Counted from the first letter of the stretch, positions 35,043 through 43,911 are shown. The stretch: 64,000 bases of DNA from Alphaproteobacteria bacterium (GCA_016869975.1 VGCZ01000026.1:1-64000), one strand, 5' to 3'. Made by a program: numbers and translations. The notes: generated by a model not told the origin, from the letters alone.

Positions 35043-35206
35043 GCCAGAACCAGATCTTCGCGCTGATCGGCTCGCTGCTGGTGTTGGGCGCCGTGCTGGC
35101 GATGTGGCTGCGCGGCAGCCAGCCCAAGGGATGGCGGACGATCGCCGGCGGCGTGGTGGTGGCCGTCGTGCTGGTGCTGATCGCGGTGGCGTTCGAGAAG
35201 GCGTAG
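35039..35206 (+). CDS. Small two-helix membrane protein
   Basis: The 55-residue protein has two hydrophobic segments (IFALIGSLLVLGAVLAMWL and IAGGVVVAVVLVLIAVAF) separated by a basic turn (RGSQPKGWR), with a short KA tail. I recognise no named family. The ATG overlaps the MetE-like gene stop (ATGA), so it is translated with it. Its role is unknown. Confidence 0.65.
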   Translation: MSQNQIFALIGSLLVLGAVLAMWLRGSQPKGWRTIAGGVVVAVVLVLIAVAFEKA

Positions 35207-35209
35207 CGC

Positions 35210-36316
35210 TCAGGCTTCGCCCCAGACCTCGTGCGCGACCTCGACGATGTGCGCCAGCTTGCGCTTCTGCTCGTCGATGGTGAGGTTGTTGCCGTGATGC
35301 GTGCTGGAGAAGCCGCATTGCGGGCTGAGGCAGAGCTGCTCGATCGGAGCATATTTCGCCGCCTCGTCGATTCGCCGCTTCAGCGCGTCCTTGCTCTCCA
35401 ACGCCGGCCGCTTCGACGTCACGATGCCCAGCACCGCCATCTTGCCTTTGGGCAGGAATCGCAGCGGCGCGAAATCGCCGGAGCGCTCGTCGTCGTATTC
35501 CATGAAGAAGCCGTCGACCGCGACCTGCGAGAGCAGCTTCTCGGCGATCGCCTCGTAGCCGCCCTTGGCGACGAACTCGCTGCGGAAATTGCCGCGACAC
35601 ATATGGGTGGTGCACACCATGTCGGCGGGCCGGCCGGCGGCGGCGGCGTTGAGCGCGCCGATGTAGCGGTCGAGCACGCGGTCGGGATCCTCGCCCTGCT
35701 GCTTGATGCGGGCGCGCATGTCGGAATCGCACAGCACGCAGGAATTGACGTCGTCGAGCTGGATGTAGCGCGCGCCCATCGAGGCGAAATCGAGGATCGC
35801 GTCGTTGTAGGCCCTGCCGAGATCGGCCCAGAAGGCGTCGGCGCTGGCGTAGACCTGCTCGTTGATCACCTTGGTGCCGGAGCGGTGACGGAACATGGTG
35901 GGCGCCGGCATGGTGAACTTGGCGGTGCGCTTCGTCACCGACTTCAGGAACCGGAAATGCTCGCGCATGATGCCGCCGGCCGGGTAGCGCACCTTGCCCG
36001 TGGCGCGCGCGGCCGGGGCGATAAATTCCTTGCCGCCGGAGAACGGCACGACGAATTCCTCCTCGCTGGGCTCGACGCCGTCGAAGCCCCACATGAAATC
36101 GAGGTGCCAGTAGTCGCGACGGAACTCGCCATCGGTGATGCTGCGCAGGCCGACGCTTTCCTGCAGCGCCACGACCTCGCGCACCGCCTCGTCCTCGATC
36201 GCGCGCAGTGCCTCGGCGGTGATCTCGCCGCGCTTCCATTTCTGCCGTGCCTCGGCGAGGCGCGCGGGACGTAGCAGGGAGCCGACATGGTCGGCGCGGA
36301 AGGGCGGGCGGGTCAT
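35210..36316 (-). CDS. MetE C-terminal-like methyltransferase (copy 2)
   Basis: The 368-residue protein is another stand-alone MetE C-terminal-type enzyme. It has an N-terminal RADHVGSLLRPARL, ITDGEFRRDYWHLDFMWGFDGV, YIQLDDVNSCVL, zinc ligands in TTHMCRGNF (His-x-Cys) and SPQCGFSS near the C-terminus. This HVGSLLRP/TDGEFRR subgroup is widely annotated as 5-methyltetrahydropteroyltriglutamate-homocysteine methyltransferase, but its true substrate is not established. Its ATG overlaps the stop of the upstream 115-residue protein (ATGA), so the two form an operon. Confidence 0.87.
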   Translation of the reverse strand: MTRPPFRADHVGSLLRPARLAEARQKWKRGEITAEALRAIEDEAVREVVALQESVGLRSITDGEFRRDYWHLDFMWGFDGVEPSEEEFVVPFSGGKEFIAPAARATGKVRYPAGGIMREHFRFLKSVTKRTAKFTMPAPTMFRHRSGTKVINEQVYASADAFWADLGRAYNDAILDFASMGARYIQLDDVNSCVLCDSDMRARIKQQGEDPDRVLDRYIGALNAAAAGRPADMVCTTHMCRGNFRSEFVAKGGYEAIAEKLLSQVAVDGFFMEYDDERSGDFAPLRFLPKGKMAVLGIVTSKRPALESKDALKRRIDEAAKYAPIEQLCLSPQCGFSSTHHGNNLTIDEQKRKLAHIVEVAHEVWGEA

Positions 36317-36660
36317 CGGCGGGCGAACTCCTTGCGCGTGGTGCGATAGCAGCGTGTGGTCGAGCGCACCTTGTCGGCGAAATGCGCCCAGCCGCGCATC
36401 GCCTGGAACTCCTTCGTTTCCAGCACATGCGGACCGTCGATCTCGTAGATCGTGATATAGGCGCGGCCGTTGTCGCCGGGCCGCGAGTCCATGCCGCGCA
36501 CGCGCGCTGGCCGCTCGTCGACCAGCCGCACGCAATTGCGCACGCCAGGACAGGCCAGCGCGTCGGGCGCGTGCACCGTATCGTACCAGGTGTTCCAGTC
36601 GGCCTCGACGTCGGCGTCGACATCGACCGTGACGACGAGCAGCCACTCCGATCCAATCAT
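36313..36660 (-). CDS. Small EthD/DUF4286-like protein
   Basis: This 115-residue protein looks like a dimeric alpha/beta-barrel (ferredoxin-like) domain. It has WLLVVTVDVDADVEADWNTW at the start, VHAPDALACPGV as the helix/loop typical of EthD-like proteins, AYITIYEIDGPHVLETKEF and a final charged tail. The assignment is by pattern, not by a firm motif. GGGAGGAAG lies upstream of ATG 36660. It is coupled to the MetE-like gene by a four-base overlap, so it may support that methyl-transfer or degradative step. Confidence 0.65.
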   Translation of the reverse strand: MIGSEWLLVVTVDVDADVEADWNTWYDTVHAPDALACPGVRNCVRLVDERPARVRGMDSRPGDNGRAYITIYEIDGPHVLETKEFQAMRGWAHFADKVRSTTRCYRTTRKEFARR

Positions 36661-36793
36661 CGCTTCCTCCCGTTTGCGCCCTTGTACCGTGCGAGAGGCG
36701 GGGCGCGCCAGCCGGCGAGGATGAGATACGCGCCGCTGGCATCGTCGAGGAGAGGCGGGCATTGTACGCGCGGGCAGCTCTGGGGAGGCGACG

Positions 36794-37396
36794 ATGGGTG
36801 GTACAGCGCGCGTGACGCCGTTGCCGGCGGACGCGATGGGCGAGACACAGGACATCGCGGACCGCGTCGCAGCGATGGGCGGCTATGTTCCGACCAGCTA
36901 TCGCATCATGGCGCGCAAGCCCGCGCTGCTGCGTGCTTTTGCGGCGCTCGCCGCCGAGGTGTTGCGTGGCGAAGGCGAAGTACCGCCGGCGACGCGCTGG
37001 CTCGTCGCCCACGCGGTGAGCTCGGCGGCGGGTTGCCGCTACTGCCAGGCCCACACCGCCGCGAATGGCTACAAGAGCGGTGTGCCGGCCGACAAGGTCG
37101 AGCGGTTCATGAGCTACGACAGCGATCCGGCTTTCACGCCCGCCGAGCGCGCGGCGATCACGCTGGGCTTCGCCGCCGGGCAAACGCCCAACGAGACGTC
37201 CGAGGCGCATTTCGCCGAGCTGCGGCGGCACTTCTCCGACACGGCGATCGTCGAGATCGTCGCCGTGATCTCGCTGTTCGGCTGGCTCAATCGCTGGAAC
37301 GATACCATGGCCAGCGATCTCGAGCCTGCGCCGCTGGCCTTCGCGGGCGCACATCTCGTGGCGCGCGGCTGGTCGGCGGGCAAGCACGTGCCCTAA
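36794..37396 (+). CDS. Carboxymuconolactone decarboxylase/AhpD-like protein
   Basis: The 200-residue helical protein carries the AhpD redox motif GCRYCQAHT (Cys81, Cys84, His87) within the all-helical CMD fold. WLVAHAVSSAAG precedes it and TPAERAAITLGFA follows. Such proteins act as peroxidase or reductase partners using the CxxC pair. FSDTAIVEIVAVISLFGWLNRWND is the family's conserved second helix pair. It is 29 bases upstream of an SDR gene on the same strand. Confidence 0.88.
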   Translation: MGGTARVTPLPADAMGETQDIADRVAAMGGYVPTSYRIMARKPALLRAFAALAAEVLRGEGEVPPATRWLVAHAVSSAAGCRYCQAHTAANGYKSGVPADKVERFMSYDSDPAFTPAERAAITLGFAAGQTPNETSEAHFAELRRHFSDTAIVEIVAVISLFGWLNRWNDTMASDLEPAPLAFAGAHLVARGWSAGKHVP

Positions 37397-37425
37397 GCAG
37401 GCCGTACTCGTTCAGGGAGGAATAC

Positions 37426-38193
37426 GTGGCAGGACTTCTCGAGGGACACATCGCGGCGGTCACCGGCGGCGGTTCGGGCATCGGCCAGGGCATCTGCCTC
37501 GCTTATGCCCGCGAAGGCGCGCGCGTGATCGTGCTCGATATCAATCCGGCGAATGCCAAGGAGACCGTCGATCTCGTGATGGCGGCCGGCGGCAAGGCGG
37601 CGGCGATGACGCTTGACGTCACCGACCGCGCCGCGTGCCGGGCGGCGGCGGCCGAGATCGCGAAGTCCGGCAAGATCTCGATCCTGGTCAACAACGCTGG
37701 CATCAACCGGCGCAACCACATCACCGGCGACGCGGCGGCCGTGACCAAGGACTGGGACGACATCCTGTCGATCAATCTCGACGGCGTCTTCAACGTCACG
37801 CACGCCTTCCTCGACCAGCTGCGCGCGACGAAGGGCCGGATCGTCAACATCGGCTCGATCCAGTCCTTCGTGCATGTGAACTGGCCGAACTCGGCGGCCT
37901 ACACGACGTCCAAGCACGGCGTATTGGGCTTCACCCGCGCGCTTGCGGCCGAGCTCGGCAAGGACGGCGTACGCGTCAACGCCATCGGGCCGGGCTTGAT
38001 CGAGACGAAGATCAACGCTGAGGCGCGCGCCAAGAACCCCGACATGGTGGCCATGGTCATGCGCCACACGCCGCTGAACCGGGCCGGCAAGCCCGAGGAC
38101 ATCGCCGGCCCGGCGGTGTTCCTGGCCTCCGATATGTCGGCCTACATCACGGGCTGCATCATCATGGCCGATGGTGGCTTCCGGACCGTCTGA
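37426..38193 (+). CDS. SDR family oxidoreductase
   Basis: The 255-residue classical SDR has TGGGSGIGQG (cofactor site), LDVTDRAA, LVNNAGINRRN, catalytic Ser in NIGSIQSF, the YTTSK Tyr/Lys pair and the C-terminal ADGGFRTV. The start is GTG at 37426, supported by GGGAGG five bases upstream. Similar proteins act as gluconate, 3-oxoacyl or polyol dehydrogenases; the substrate here is not evident. Its 3' end is two bases from the stop of the convergent DUF6295 gene. Confidence 0.9.
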   Translation: MAGLLEGHIAAVTGGGSGIGQGICLAYAREGARVIVLDINPANAKETVDLVMAAGGKAAAMTLDVTDRAACRAAAAEIAKSGKISILVNNAGINRRNHITGDAAAVTKDWDDILSINLDGVFNVTHAFLDQLRATKGRIVNIGSIQSFVHVNWPNSAAYTTSKHGVLGFTRALAAELGKDGVRVNAIGPGLIETKINAEARAKNPDMVAMVMRHTPLNRAGKPEDIAGPAVFLASDMSAYITGCIIMADGGFRTV

Positions 38194-38195
38194 TC

Positions 38196-38501
38196 TCAGG
38201 CGGCCCGGACAAGCTGAGGCATCGCGCCCTTGCCGCGCACTTCCGCCTCCTCATACTCGGCCGCGGCGATGGCGCGGTCGAGCGCCGCGCGCAGCTCCTT
38301 GGCGCTTTCCAACGTCAGCTCGACGGCGGCGCGCGCGCCGGCGTCGAGGCTGGTGTTGAAGAAGTCCAGCGTGATCACGTCGCCCAGTGGCGCATGGCGA
38401 GCGTGGTCGTAGGCGACTACGCTTTGCGTCAACGGGAACCATTCGTCGCCACGCTTGGCCATGCCCTCGGCGGGGGCGATCTCGATGATCGAGGTGCACA
38501 T
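38196..38501 (-). CDS. DUF6295-like small protein
   Basis: The 101-residue protein begins MCTSIIEIAPAEGMAKRGDEWFP, then VVAYDHARHAPLGDVITLDFFN, which fits a small family I know as DUF6295 (MCT start, VxYDHP, DF.N). The C-terminal half is a single charged helix rich in Ala and Glu. Function is unknown. It is 10 bases downstream of the dienelactone hydrolase gene and probably cotranscribed with it. Confidence 0.7.
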   Translation of the reverse strand: MCTSIIEIAPAEGMAKRGDEWFPLTQSVVAYDHARHAPLGDVITLDFFNTSLDAGARAAVELTLESAKELRAALDRAIAAAEYEEAEVRGKGAMPQLVRAA

Positions 38502-38511
38502 GGTGTGCCTC

Positions 38512-39270
38512 CTACTTGGCGAGGTGCTTGCCGAAGAAGGCGAACACCTTACTCCAGCCGTCCGCTGCCTGTTCTGGCCGGTAGAGCGGGCGGTGCCAGT
38601 AGAAGAAGCCGTGGCCGGCGCCGTCGTAGCGGTGGAACTCGTAATTCTTGCCGAGCCGCTTGAGTTCGGCCTCGTGCTGGTTGACCTCCTCGGGGCTGGG
38701 TGCGCGGTCGTCATTGCCGAACAGGCCGAGCAGCGGGCAGGACAGGTCCTTGGTCATGTCGATCGGCGCGGTCGGCGTCTTGGCGTTGAGCGATTCCTTG
38801 GGCATCACCACGCGGCCGCCCCATAGATCGACGCAGGCATCGACGTCCTTCTTTTGGCAGGCGTAGATGAAGGCGTGCCGGCCGCCGGAGCAGGAGCCGA
38901 ACAGGCCGACCTTGCCGTTGTTGCTGGACTGCGCGCGCATCCACTGCACCGCCGCCGCCGTGTCGCCGACCATCTGCGAATCGGCGATGCCGCCATCGGC
39001 GCGCACCTTGGCGGCGACATCGTCCGGGTTGCCGTCGCTGCCACCGCCCTCACGCTGGTAGAGATTGGCGCAGATCGCCATGTAGCCGTGATGGGCGAAG
39101 CGGCGCGTCGATTCGATGTAGAGCTCGCTCCAGCCCGGCAGGTGATGGATCAGAACGACGCCGGGGAATGGGCCCTTGCCCTCGGGCCGCGCGACATAGG
39201 CGGTGATCGGCGTTCCCTTGTCGCCGTTGATGGTCACGTTCTCGCAGGTCATGCCTCGGTAGAATGACAT
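38512..39270 (-). CDS. Dienelactone hydrolase family protein
   Basis: This 252-residue alpha/beta hydrolase is of the dienelactone hydrolase type. It has the core VVLIHHLPGWSELYIE, the nucleophile elbow GSCSGG (Cys nucleophile, as in DLH GxCxGG), the acid residue in FGNDDRAPSP and His in GAGHGFFYWHRP. DLH opens lactones from aromatic ring-cleavage pathways. A phenol-hydroxylase-type monooxygenase is divergently encoded 134 bases away, so a shared aromatic substrate is plausible. ATG 39270 is chosen where the family N-terminus begins. Confidence 0.88.
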   Translation of the reverse strand: MSFYRGMTCENVTINGDKGTPITAYVARPEGKGPFPGVVLIHHLPGWSELYIESTRRFAHHGYMAICANLYQREGGGSDGNPDDVAAKVRADGGIADSQMVGDTAAAVQWMRAQSSNNGKVGLFGSCSGGRHAFIYACQKKDVDACVDLWGGRVVMPKESLNAKTPTAPIDMTKDLSCPLLGLFGNDDRAPSPEEVNQHEAELKRLGKNYEFHRYDGAGHGFFYWHRPLYRPEQAADGWSKVFAFFGKHLAK

Positions 39271-39404
39271 CGCTCGATCCTCCCATGAGCAGCGCGGGCA
39301 GTATTCGACGGAACCCGCGCCGCGCGCAACAATTGCGCGCACCGACCGTCTGGTGCGACAACGGCTGACGACAGCGTTACGGCATGCTTCGGAGACGGAC
39401 GTCG

Positions 39405-41312
39405 ATGCAGTTCCATCTCAACGGATTCGAGCCGGGCGATCCGCGCATCGCCGATCCGGCGGAACGCGTCGGACCGTCCGGTGAGCGCGGCCCGGTTCCG
39501 AAAGATGTCGATGTCCTGATCGTCGGCTGCGGGCCGGCGGGTCTCAATCTCGCCGCCCAGCTCTCGGCCTTCGGCGACATCAAGACCTGCATCGTCGAGC
39601 AGAAGCCCGACCGGTTGCTGCTCGGTCAGGCCGACGGCGTCGCCTGTCGCACGATGGAGATGTTCAACGCCTACGGATTCGCCGATCGCGTCATGGAGGA
39701 GGCCTGCTGGATCAGCGAGACGACGTTCTGGAAACCCGATCCGCTGAAGCCCGAGACCATCGTGCGCAGCGGCCGGGTACAGGACGTCGAGGACGGGCTC
39801 TCGGAGTTTCCGCACGTCGTGCTGAACCAGGCGCGCGTGCACGACTTCTTCCTCGACGTCATGCGGCGATCGCCGGCCAAGATCGAGCCCTACTACGCCC
39901 GGCGCATGCTCGATCTGAGCGTCGAGGAGTCGGGTGTGAGCGTACGCCTGGAGCGGCTCGATCCGGCACACGAAGGGCAGATCGAGACCGTCAAGGCACG
40001 CTACGTCGTGGGCTGCGACGGCGCGCGCAGCGCGGTACGCAAGGCGATCGGCCATGAGCTGCGCGGCGATTCGGCCAATCACGCCTGGGGCGTGATGGAT
40101 GTTCTGGCCGTGACCGACTTCCCCGATATCCGGTTCAAGTCGCTGATTCAGTCCGCCGCCGAAGGCAGCGTGCTCGTTATCCCGCGCGAGGGCGGATACC
40201 TGGTGCGCATCTATGTCGAGCTCACATCGCTCGAGGCGGGCGAGCGGGTCGCGAGCCGTGGCATCACGGTGGACGACGTGATCGCCAAGACGCGACGCGT
40301 GCTGAAACCCTATACGCTGGAGGTCAAGGAGATCCCCTGGTGGTCGGTCTACGAGATCGGCCAGCGGCTCGCCGACAGATTCGACGATGTGCCGGAGGCC
40401 GAGAGCGAGACGCGCCTGCCGCGCGTATTCATCGCCGGCGACGCCTGCCATACGCACAGCCCGAAGGCGGGGCAGGGCATGAACGTCTCCATGCAGGACA
40501 CCTTCAATCTCGGCTGGAAGCTCGCCGCCGTGCTGCGCGGGCGTGCCGCGCCGCACCTGCTGCGGACCTACTCGGCGGAGCGCCAGACGGTCGCCAAGGA
40601 GCTGATCGACTTCGACCGCGAATGGGCGGCGCTCTTCGCCTCGGCGACCCGCGACGGCGGGACGCTCGATCCCGCCCGGACGCAGGACTACTTCGTCCGC
40701 CACGGGCGCTACACCGCCGGCACTGCGACGCGCTATCGGCCATCGCTGCTCACGGGCGAGGCGAGCCATCAGCATCTCGCGACGGGATTCCCGATCGGCA
40801 TGCGCTTTCCGTCGGCGCCGGTGGTCCGCCTGGGCGATGCCAAACCGATCCACCTTGGTCACGTCGTCAAGGCGGATGGGCGCTTCCGGCTCTTCGTCTT
40901 CGGCCGCGCTGAGGATCCCGTGGCGGCCGGCTCGGCGCTGCGCGCCTTGTGCGGGTTTCTATCCGGCGCACCTCGATCGCCGATCCGGAAATACACCCCG
41001 AAGGACGCGGACATCGACTCGGTGATCGACGTCCGCGCCGTTTTCCAGCAGCCGCATCGCGATCTGGCGCTCGAGGCGATGCCGCCGCTGTTGTTGCCGC
41101 GAAAGGGGAAGTACGGGCTGCGCGACTACGAGAAGATGTTCTGCCCGGACCTGAAGTCAGGTCACGACATCTTCTCCCTGCGCGGCATCGACCGGGCGGC
41201 GGGCTGCGTGGTGGTCGTGCGGCCGGACCAGTATGTCGCGCAAATCCTGCCGCTCGATGCCCACGAAGAGCTCGCCGCGTTCTTCGATCGCTTCATGGTG
41301 CCGGCGGGCTGA
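39405..41312 (+). CDS. FAD-dependent aromatic monooxygenase (phenol 2-monooxygenase type)
   Basis: This 635-residue class A flavoprotein hydroxylase has the GxGxxG motif (VLIVGCGPAGLNLAAQL), the DG motif (VVGCDGARSAVRKAIG) and the GD motif (FIAGDACHTHSPKAGQGMN). A C-terminal thioredoxin-like domain (about 450-630, with PLDAHEELAAFFDRF at the end) is typical of phenol hydroxylase and 3-hydroxybenzoate 4-monooxygenase (MobA). It uses NAD(P)H and O2 to hydroxylate a phenolic ring. No ring-cleavage dioxygenase gene is adjacent, though the dienelactone hydrolase is divergent. Confidence 0.9.
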   Translation: MQFHLNGFEPGDPRIADPAERVGPSGERGPVPKDVDVLIVGCGPAGLNLAAQLSAFGDIKTCIVEQKPDRLLLGQADGVACRTMEMFNAYGFADRVMEEACWISETTFWKPDPLKPETIVRSGRVQDVEDGLSEFPHVVLNQARVHDFFLDVMRRSPAKIEPYYARRMLDLSVEESGVSVRLERLDPAHEGQIETVKARYVVGCDGARSAVRKAIGHELRGDSANHAWGVMDVLAVTDFPDIRFKSLIQSAAEGSVLVIPREGGYLVRIYVELTSLEAGERVASRGITVDDVIAKTRRVLKPYTLEVKEIPWWSVYEIGQRLADRFDDVPEAESETRLPRVFIAGDACHTHSPKAGQGMNVSMQDTFNLGWKLAAVLRGRAAPHLLRTYSAERQTVAKELIDFDREWAALFASATRDGGTLDPARTQDYFVRHGRYTAGTATRYRPSLLTGEASHQHLATGFPIGMRFPSAPVVRLGDAKPIHLGHVVKADGRFRLFVFGRAEDPVAAGSALRALCGFLSGAPRSPIRKYTPKDADIDSVIDVRAVFQQPHRDLALEAMPPLLLPRKGKYGLRDYEKMFCPDLKSGHDIFSLRGIDRAAGCVVVVRPDQYVAQILPLDAHEELAAFFDRFMVPAG

Positions 41313-41314
41313 GG

Positions 41315-41788
41315 TCAGCCGCGCCGGGCCGCCTCGATCGCGGCGACATCGATCTTGGTCATGTGCATCATCGCGTCGAAGGCGCGCTTCGCCTCGACGC
41401 CGCCGGCCGTCAGCGCCTCGGTCAGCACACGCGGCGTGATCTGCCAATTGAGGCCCCATCTGTCCTTGCACCAGCCGCAGGCGCTCTCCTGGCCGCCATT
41501 GCCGACGATGGCGTTCCAATAGCGGTCGGTCTCCGCCTGATCCTCGGTGGCGACCTGGAAGGAGAAAGCCTCGCTATGCTTGAACACAGGCCCGCCATTG
41601 ATGCCCAGGCAGGCGACGCCGAGGACTGTGAACTCGACCGTCAGCACGTCGCCCTGCTTGCCTGAGGGGTAATCGCTGGGCGCGCGGTGAATGGCACCGA
41701 CAGCGCTATCGGGAAACGTCCTGGCGTAGAAACGGGCCGCCGATTCAGCATCCTTATCGTACCACAGACAGATCGTGTTCTTGGCCAT
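41315..41788 (-). CDS. VOC family protein, PhnB-like
   Basis: The 157-residue protein is of the PhnB/3-demethylubiquinone methyltransferase-like VOC group. It has NTICLWYDKDAESAARFYARTFP, VLTVEFTVLGVACLGINGGP, ESACGWCKDRWGLNWQITPR and a C-terminal AFDAMMHMTKIDVAAIEAA. Despite the methyltransferase label, this group is not known to methylate. It is convergent with the FAD monooxygenase (two bases between stops). Confidence 0.88.
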   Translation of the reverse strand: MAKNTICLWYDKDAESAARFYARTFPDSAVGAIHRAPSDYPSGKQGDVLTVEFTVLGVACLGINGGPVFKHSEAFSFQVATEDQAETDRYWNAIVGNGGQESACGWCKDRWGLNWQITPRVLTEALTAGGVEAKRAFDAMMHMTKIDVAAIEAARRG

Positions 41789-41813
41789 GGTCTGTCCCTT
41801 CGCGTCGCGCCGC

Positions 41814-42608
41814 CTACCGATCGACCCGGTAGAGGCGCCACCGCTTCGGCACGCCTCTGAGCTGGTGAACGCCGCGATCCTCGAACAGGAATTCCGACCG
41901 CGCCATCTGGTCCTTGACCGGGCGCGAGGCCAGGATTTCGCTGGGGCGCGCTTTCGCGGCGACTCGCGTGCCGATATGGAAGGCGAGGCCGATTACGTCG
42001 GGTCCACTTGCCTCGTATTCGCCGACATGCAGCCCCGCCCGGATCTCCAGCCCCAGGGTGCGCACGGAGTCACGGATCGCAGCGGCGCACTGGATTGCCG
42101 ATGCCGGCGCTTCGAACGTCGCGAGCAGGCCGTCCCCTGTCGTCACCACTTCCTTTCCGCGCGATGTCTTCAGCTCTTTGCGGGCAGCGGCGTAATAGTG
42201 CTTCATCACCTGTGTCCAACGCGCGGCGCCGAGCCGCGCGGCCTTTTCCGTGGACCGGACGATGTCGACGACCAGAATCGTGGCCAGCACCTGCTCGAGT
42301 TCGGTGCCGCGATTGGCGGGCCGGCGCTTGATGGCGATGCTTCCCGCCAGCGGCACGTAGCGATGGCTGCGCCGCCGCGCGATTGCGCTTCTTTCGTAAT
42401 CCTGCGCGGCTTGCGCCGAGCGGCAACGAACTGTCTTCTCGCGCGGTGGAACGGTCCAGTAGACCTTTCGCCCATCGTCGACGCCATGAACCTCGACAGC
42501 GCCCCACTTCAGGAACACTGTCGAGCCGACTCGGCGAATCCACCATGCCTTCGACGTGTAGCCGGACACGTTCGACTGATGGACTCCGATGCGAAGAAAC
42601 TTGGGCAT
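41814..42608 (-). CDS. Class III adenylate/guanylate cyclase with N-terminal WGR-like segment
   Basis: This 264-residue protein has a class III cyclase domain from about 105 to 262. The first metal Asp is in ILVVDIVRST (Asp115), a Lys in GKEVV, and the second metal Asp in TTGDGLLATF (Asp159). AGLHVGEYE and GLAFHIGTRVAAKA follow, with Arg kept and His where many cyclases have Asn, a common bacterial variant. Residues 1-88 resemble a WGR domain, with FLKWGAVEVHG, EKTVRCRSAQAAQDYERS and the final HRYVPL. WGR domains usually bind nucleic acid next to PARP or MolR proteins, so this pairing is unusual. It would make cAMP or a related signal. Confidence 0.75.
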   Translation of the reverse strand: MPKFLRIGVHQSNVSGYTSKAWWIRRVGSTVFLKWGAVEVHGVDDGRKVYWTVPPREKTVRCRSAQAAQDYERSAIARRRSHRYVPLAGSIAIKRRPANRGTELEQVLATILVVDIVRSTEKAARLGAARWTQVMKHYYAAARKELKTSRGKEVVTTGDGLLATFEAPASAIQCAAAIRDSVRTLGLEIRAGLHVGEYEASGPDVIGLAFHIGTRVAAKARPSEILASRPVKDQMARSEFLFEDRGVHQLRGVPKRWRLYRVDR

Positions 42609-42667
42609 GCGCGGGAAGTGTGTTCGCGCACTTCCGTCTTGGCAACGACCTTCAAGAATATGCGGAT

Positions 42668-43672
42668 CTAGAGCAACCCCAGGCTCTTGAAGCTCGCATG
42701 CGCCTTGCGGCCGATCACCAGGTGATCGTGCAGCTCGATGCCGACCGCCTTGAGCGCCACCTTCACCTCCTTCGTCATTTCGATATCCGCACGTGACGGC
42801 GTCGGATCGCCGGAGGGGTGGTTATGCACCATGATGATCGCCGAGGCGTCGAGCTGCAGGGCGCGCTTGGCGACCTCGCGCGGATAGACCGGCGTGTGAT
42901 CGACGGTGCCTTTCTGCTGTGTCTCGTCGGCGATCAGCACGTTCTTGCGGTCGAGGAAGAGGATGTTGAAGCGCTCGGTCTTCTCGTGCGCCAGCGTGGC
43001 GTGGCAGTAGTCGAGCAGCTTCTGCCAGGACGCGATCACCGGCCGCTCGACCACCTCGCGCCGAGCCAGCCGCGCGCTACTTTCACGCAGCGCGCGCAGC
43101 AGCACCAGGGTGCGCTGGTCGATGTCGAACTCCTTCAGCAGCTCGGCGTCGGCGGCGAAGACGTCGCCCAGGGTGCCGAAGCGCGCCAGCAGCTTCTTGG
43201 CGAGCGGCTTGGTGTCGATGCGCTCGATACCGTAGAACAGCAGCAGCTCGAGCAGCTCGTAATCCTGGAAGCCCTCGAGTCCCGAGCCGAGCGCGCGATC
43301 GCGAACGCGCTGACGGTGGCCGTGATAGTGCGGCTTCTCGGCGTCGGTCTTCGAGTTGTGGCCGACGGGCGCCGGCTTGGCCGCCAGCGCGCGGGCGACC
43401 GCGGTGGTCGGGTCGTCGCCGGCGAACTCCCAGACCTGCTCGAGCCGATTCCAGGTGCCGCCCGCCTCGCGCAGGGTCTCGCGATGCGCCAGCGTATTGC
43501 CGCCGATGCGCCAGACCTCGGCGCCGTCGCGGCTCTTGCCCTGCCGCAGATGCAGGCCGACGGCGATCAGCGAGAGAAGATCGTCGTCGCCGACCGCTGC
43601 GAGGGCAGAAGGCGACGCTGGCGTTCCGTCGAGTTCCTGAACGGCCACCGCCGCTCTTCGCCGTTGCACCAT
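42668..43672 (-). CDS. radC: RadC/JAB-domain protein with N-terminal extension
   Basis: The 334-residue protein carries the RadC pattern from about residue 115. It has HGHRQRVRDRALGSGLEGFQDYELLELLL (HhH-like region) and the C-terminal JAMM domain with EKTERFNILFLD, VYPREVAKRAL and MVHNHPSGDPTPSRADIEMT (His283, His285, Asp296). It ends HLVIGRKAHASFKSLGLL. The first 110 residues are not part of normal RadC (about 220 aa). They include GGNTLAHRETLREAGGTWNRLEQVWEF, resembling the DUF5710-type pattern (GGxWnxxxxxWxf) found in DNA-processing proteins. The function of RadC is uncertain. Confidence 0.88.
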   Translation of the reverse strand: MVQRRRAAVAVQELDGTPASPSALAAVGDDDLLSLIAVGLHLRQGKSRDGAEVWRIGGNTLAHRETLREAGGTWNRLEQVWEFAGDDPTTAVARALAAKPAPVGHNSKTDAEKPHYHGHRQRVRDRALGSGLEGFQDYELLELLLFYGIERIDTKPLAKKLLARFGTLGDVFAADAELLKEFDIDQRTLVLLRALRESSARLARREVVERPVIASWQKLLDYCHATLAHEKTERFNILFLDRKNVLIADETQQKGTVDHTPVYPREVAKRALQLDASAIIMVHNHPSGDPTPSRADIEMTKEVKVALKAVGIELHDHLVIGRKAHASFKSLGLL

Positions 43673-43911
43673 ACCGGGCCCCCCAAGTCGCACCGACCAC
43701 TCTATGCACCTATGCGGCGAGAAAAGGGCGGCTGCGCGCCTCGGGCAGCATCCTCGCACCCGGCCTTGCCAACGGTCATTATCAGGCTTGGCCCGGCATC
43801 TCGGCGCAGCACCTGGTTACGGATTCGCATCGTCAGATGCTGGCGCAGGTCGTGGCCAACGCGACACAGCACCCGCCGATCTGATCCGGACCTCGCGGCC
43901 GCGACGACAGG

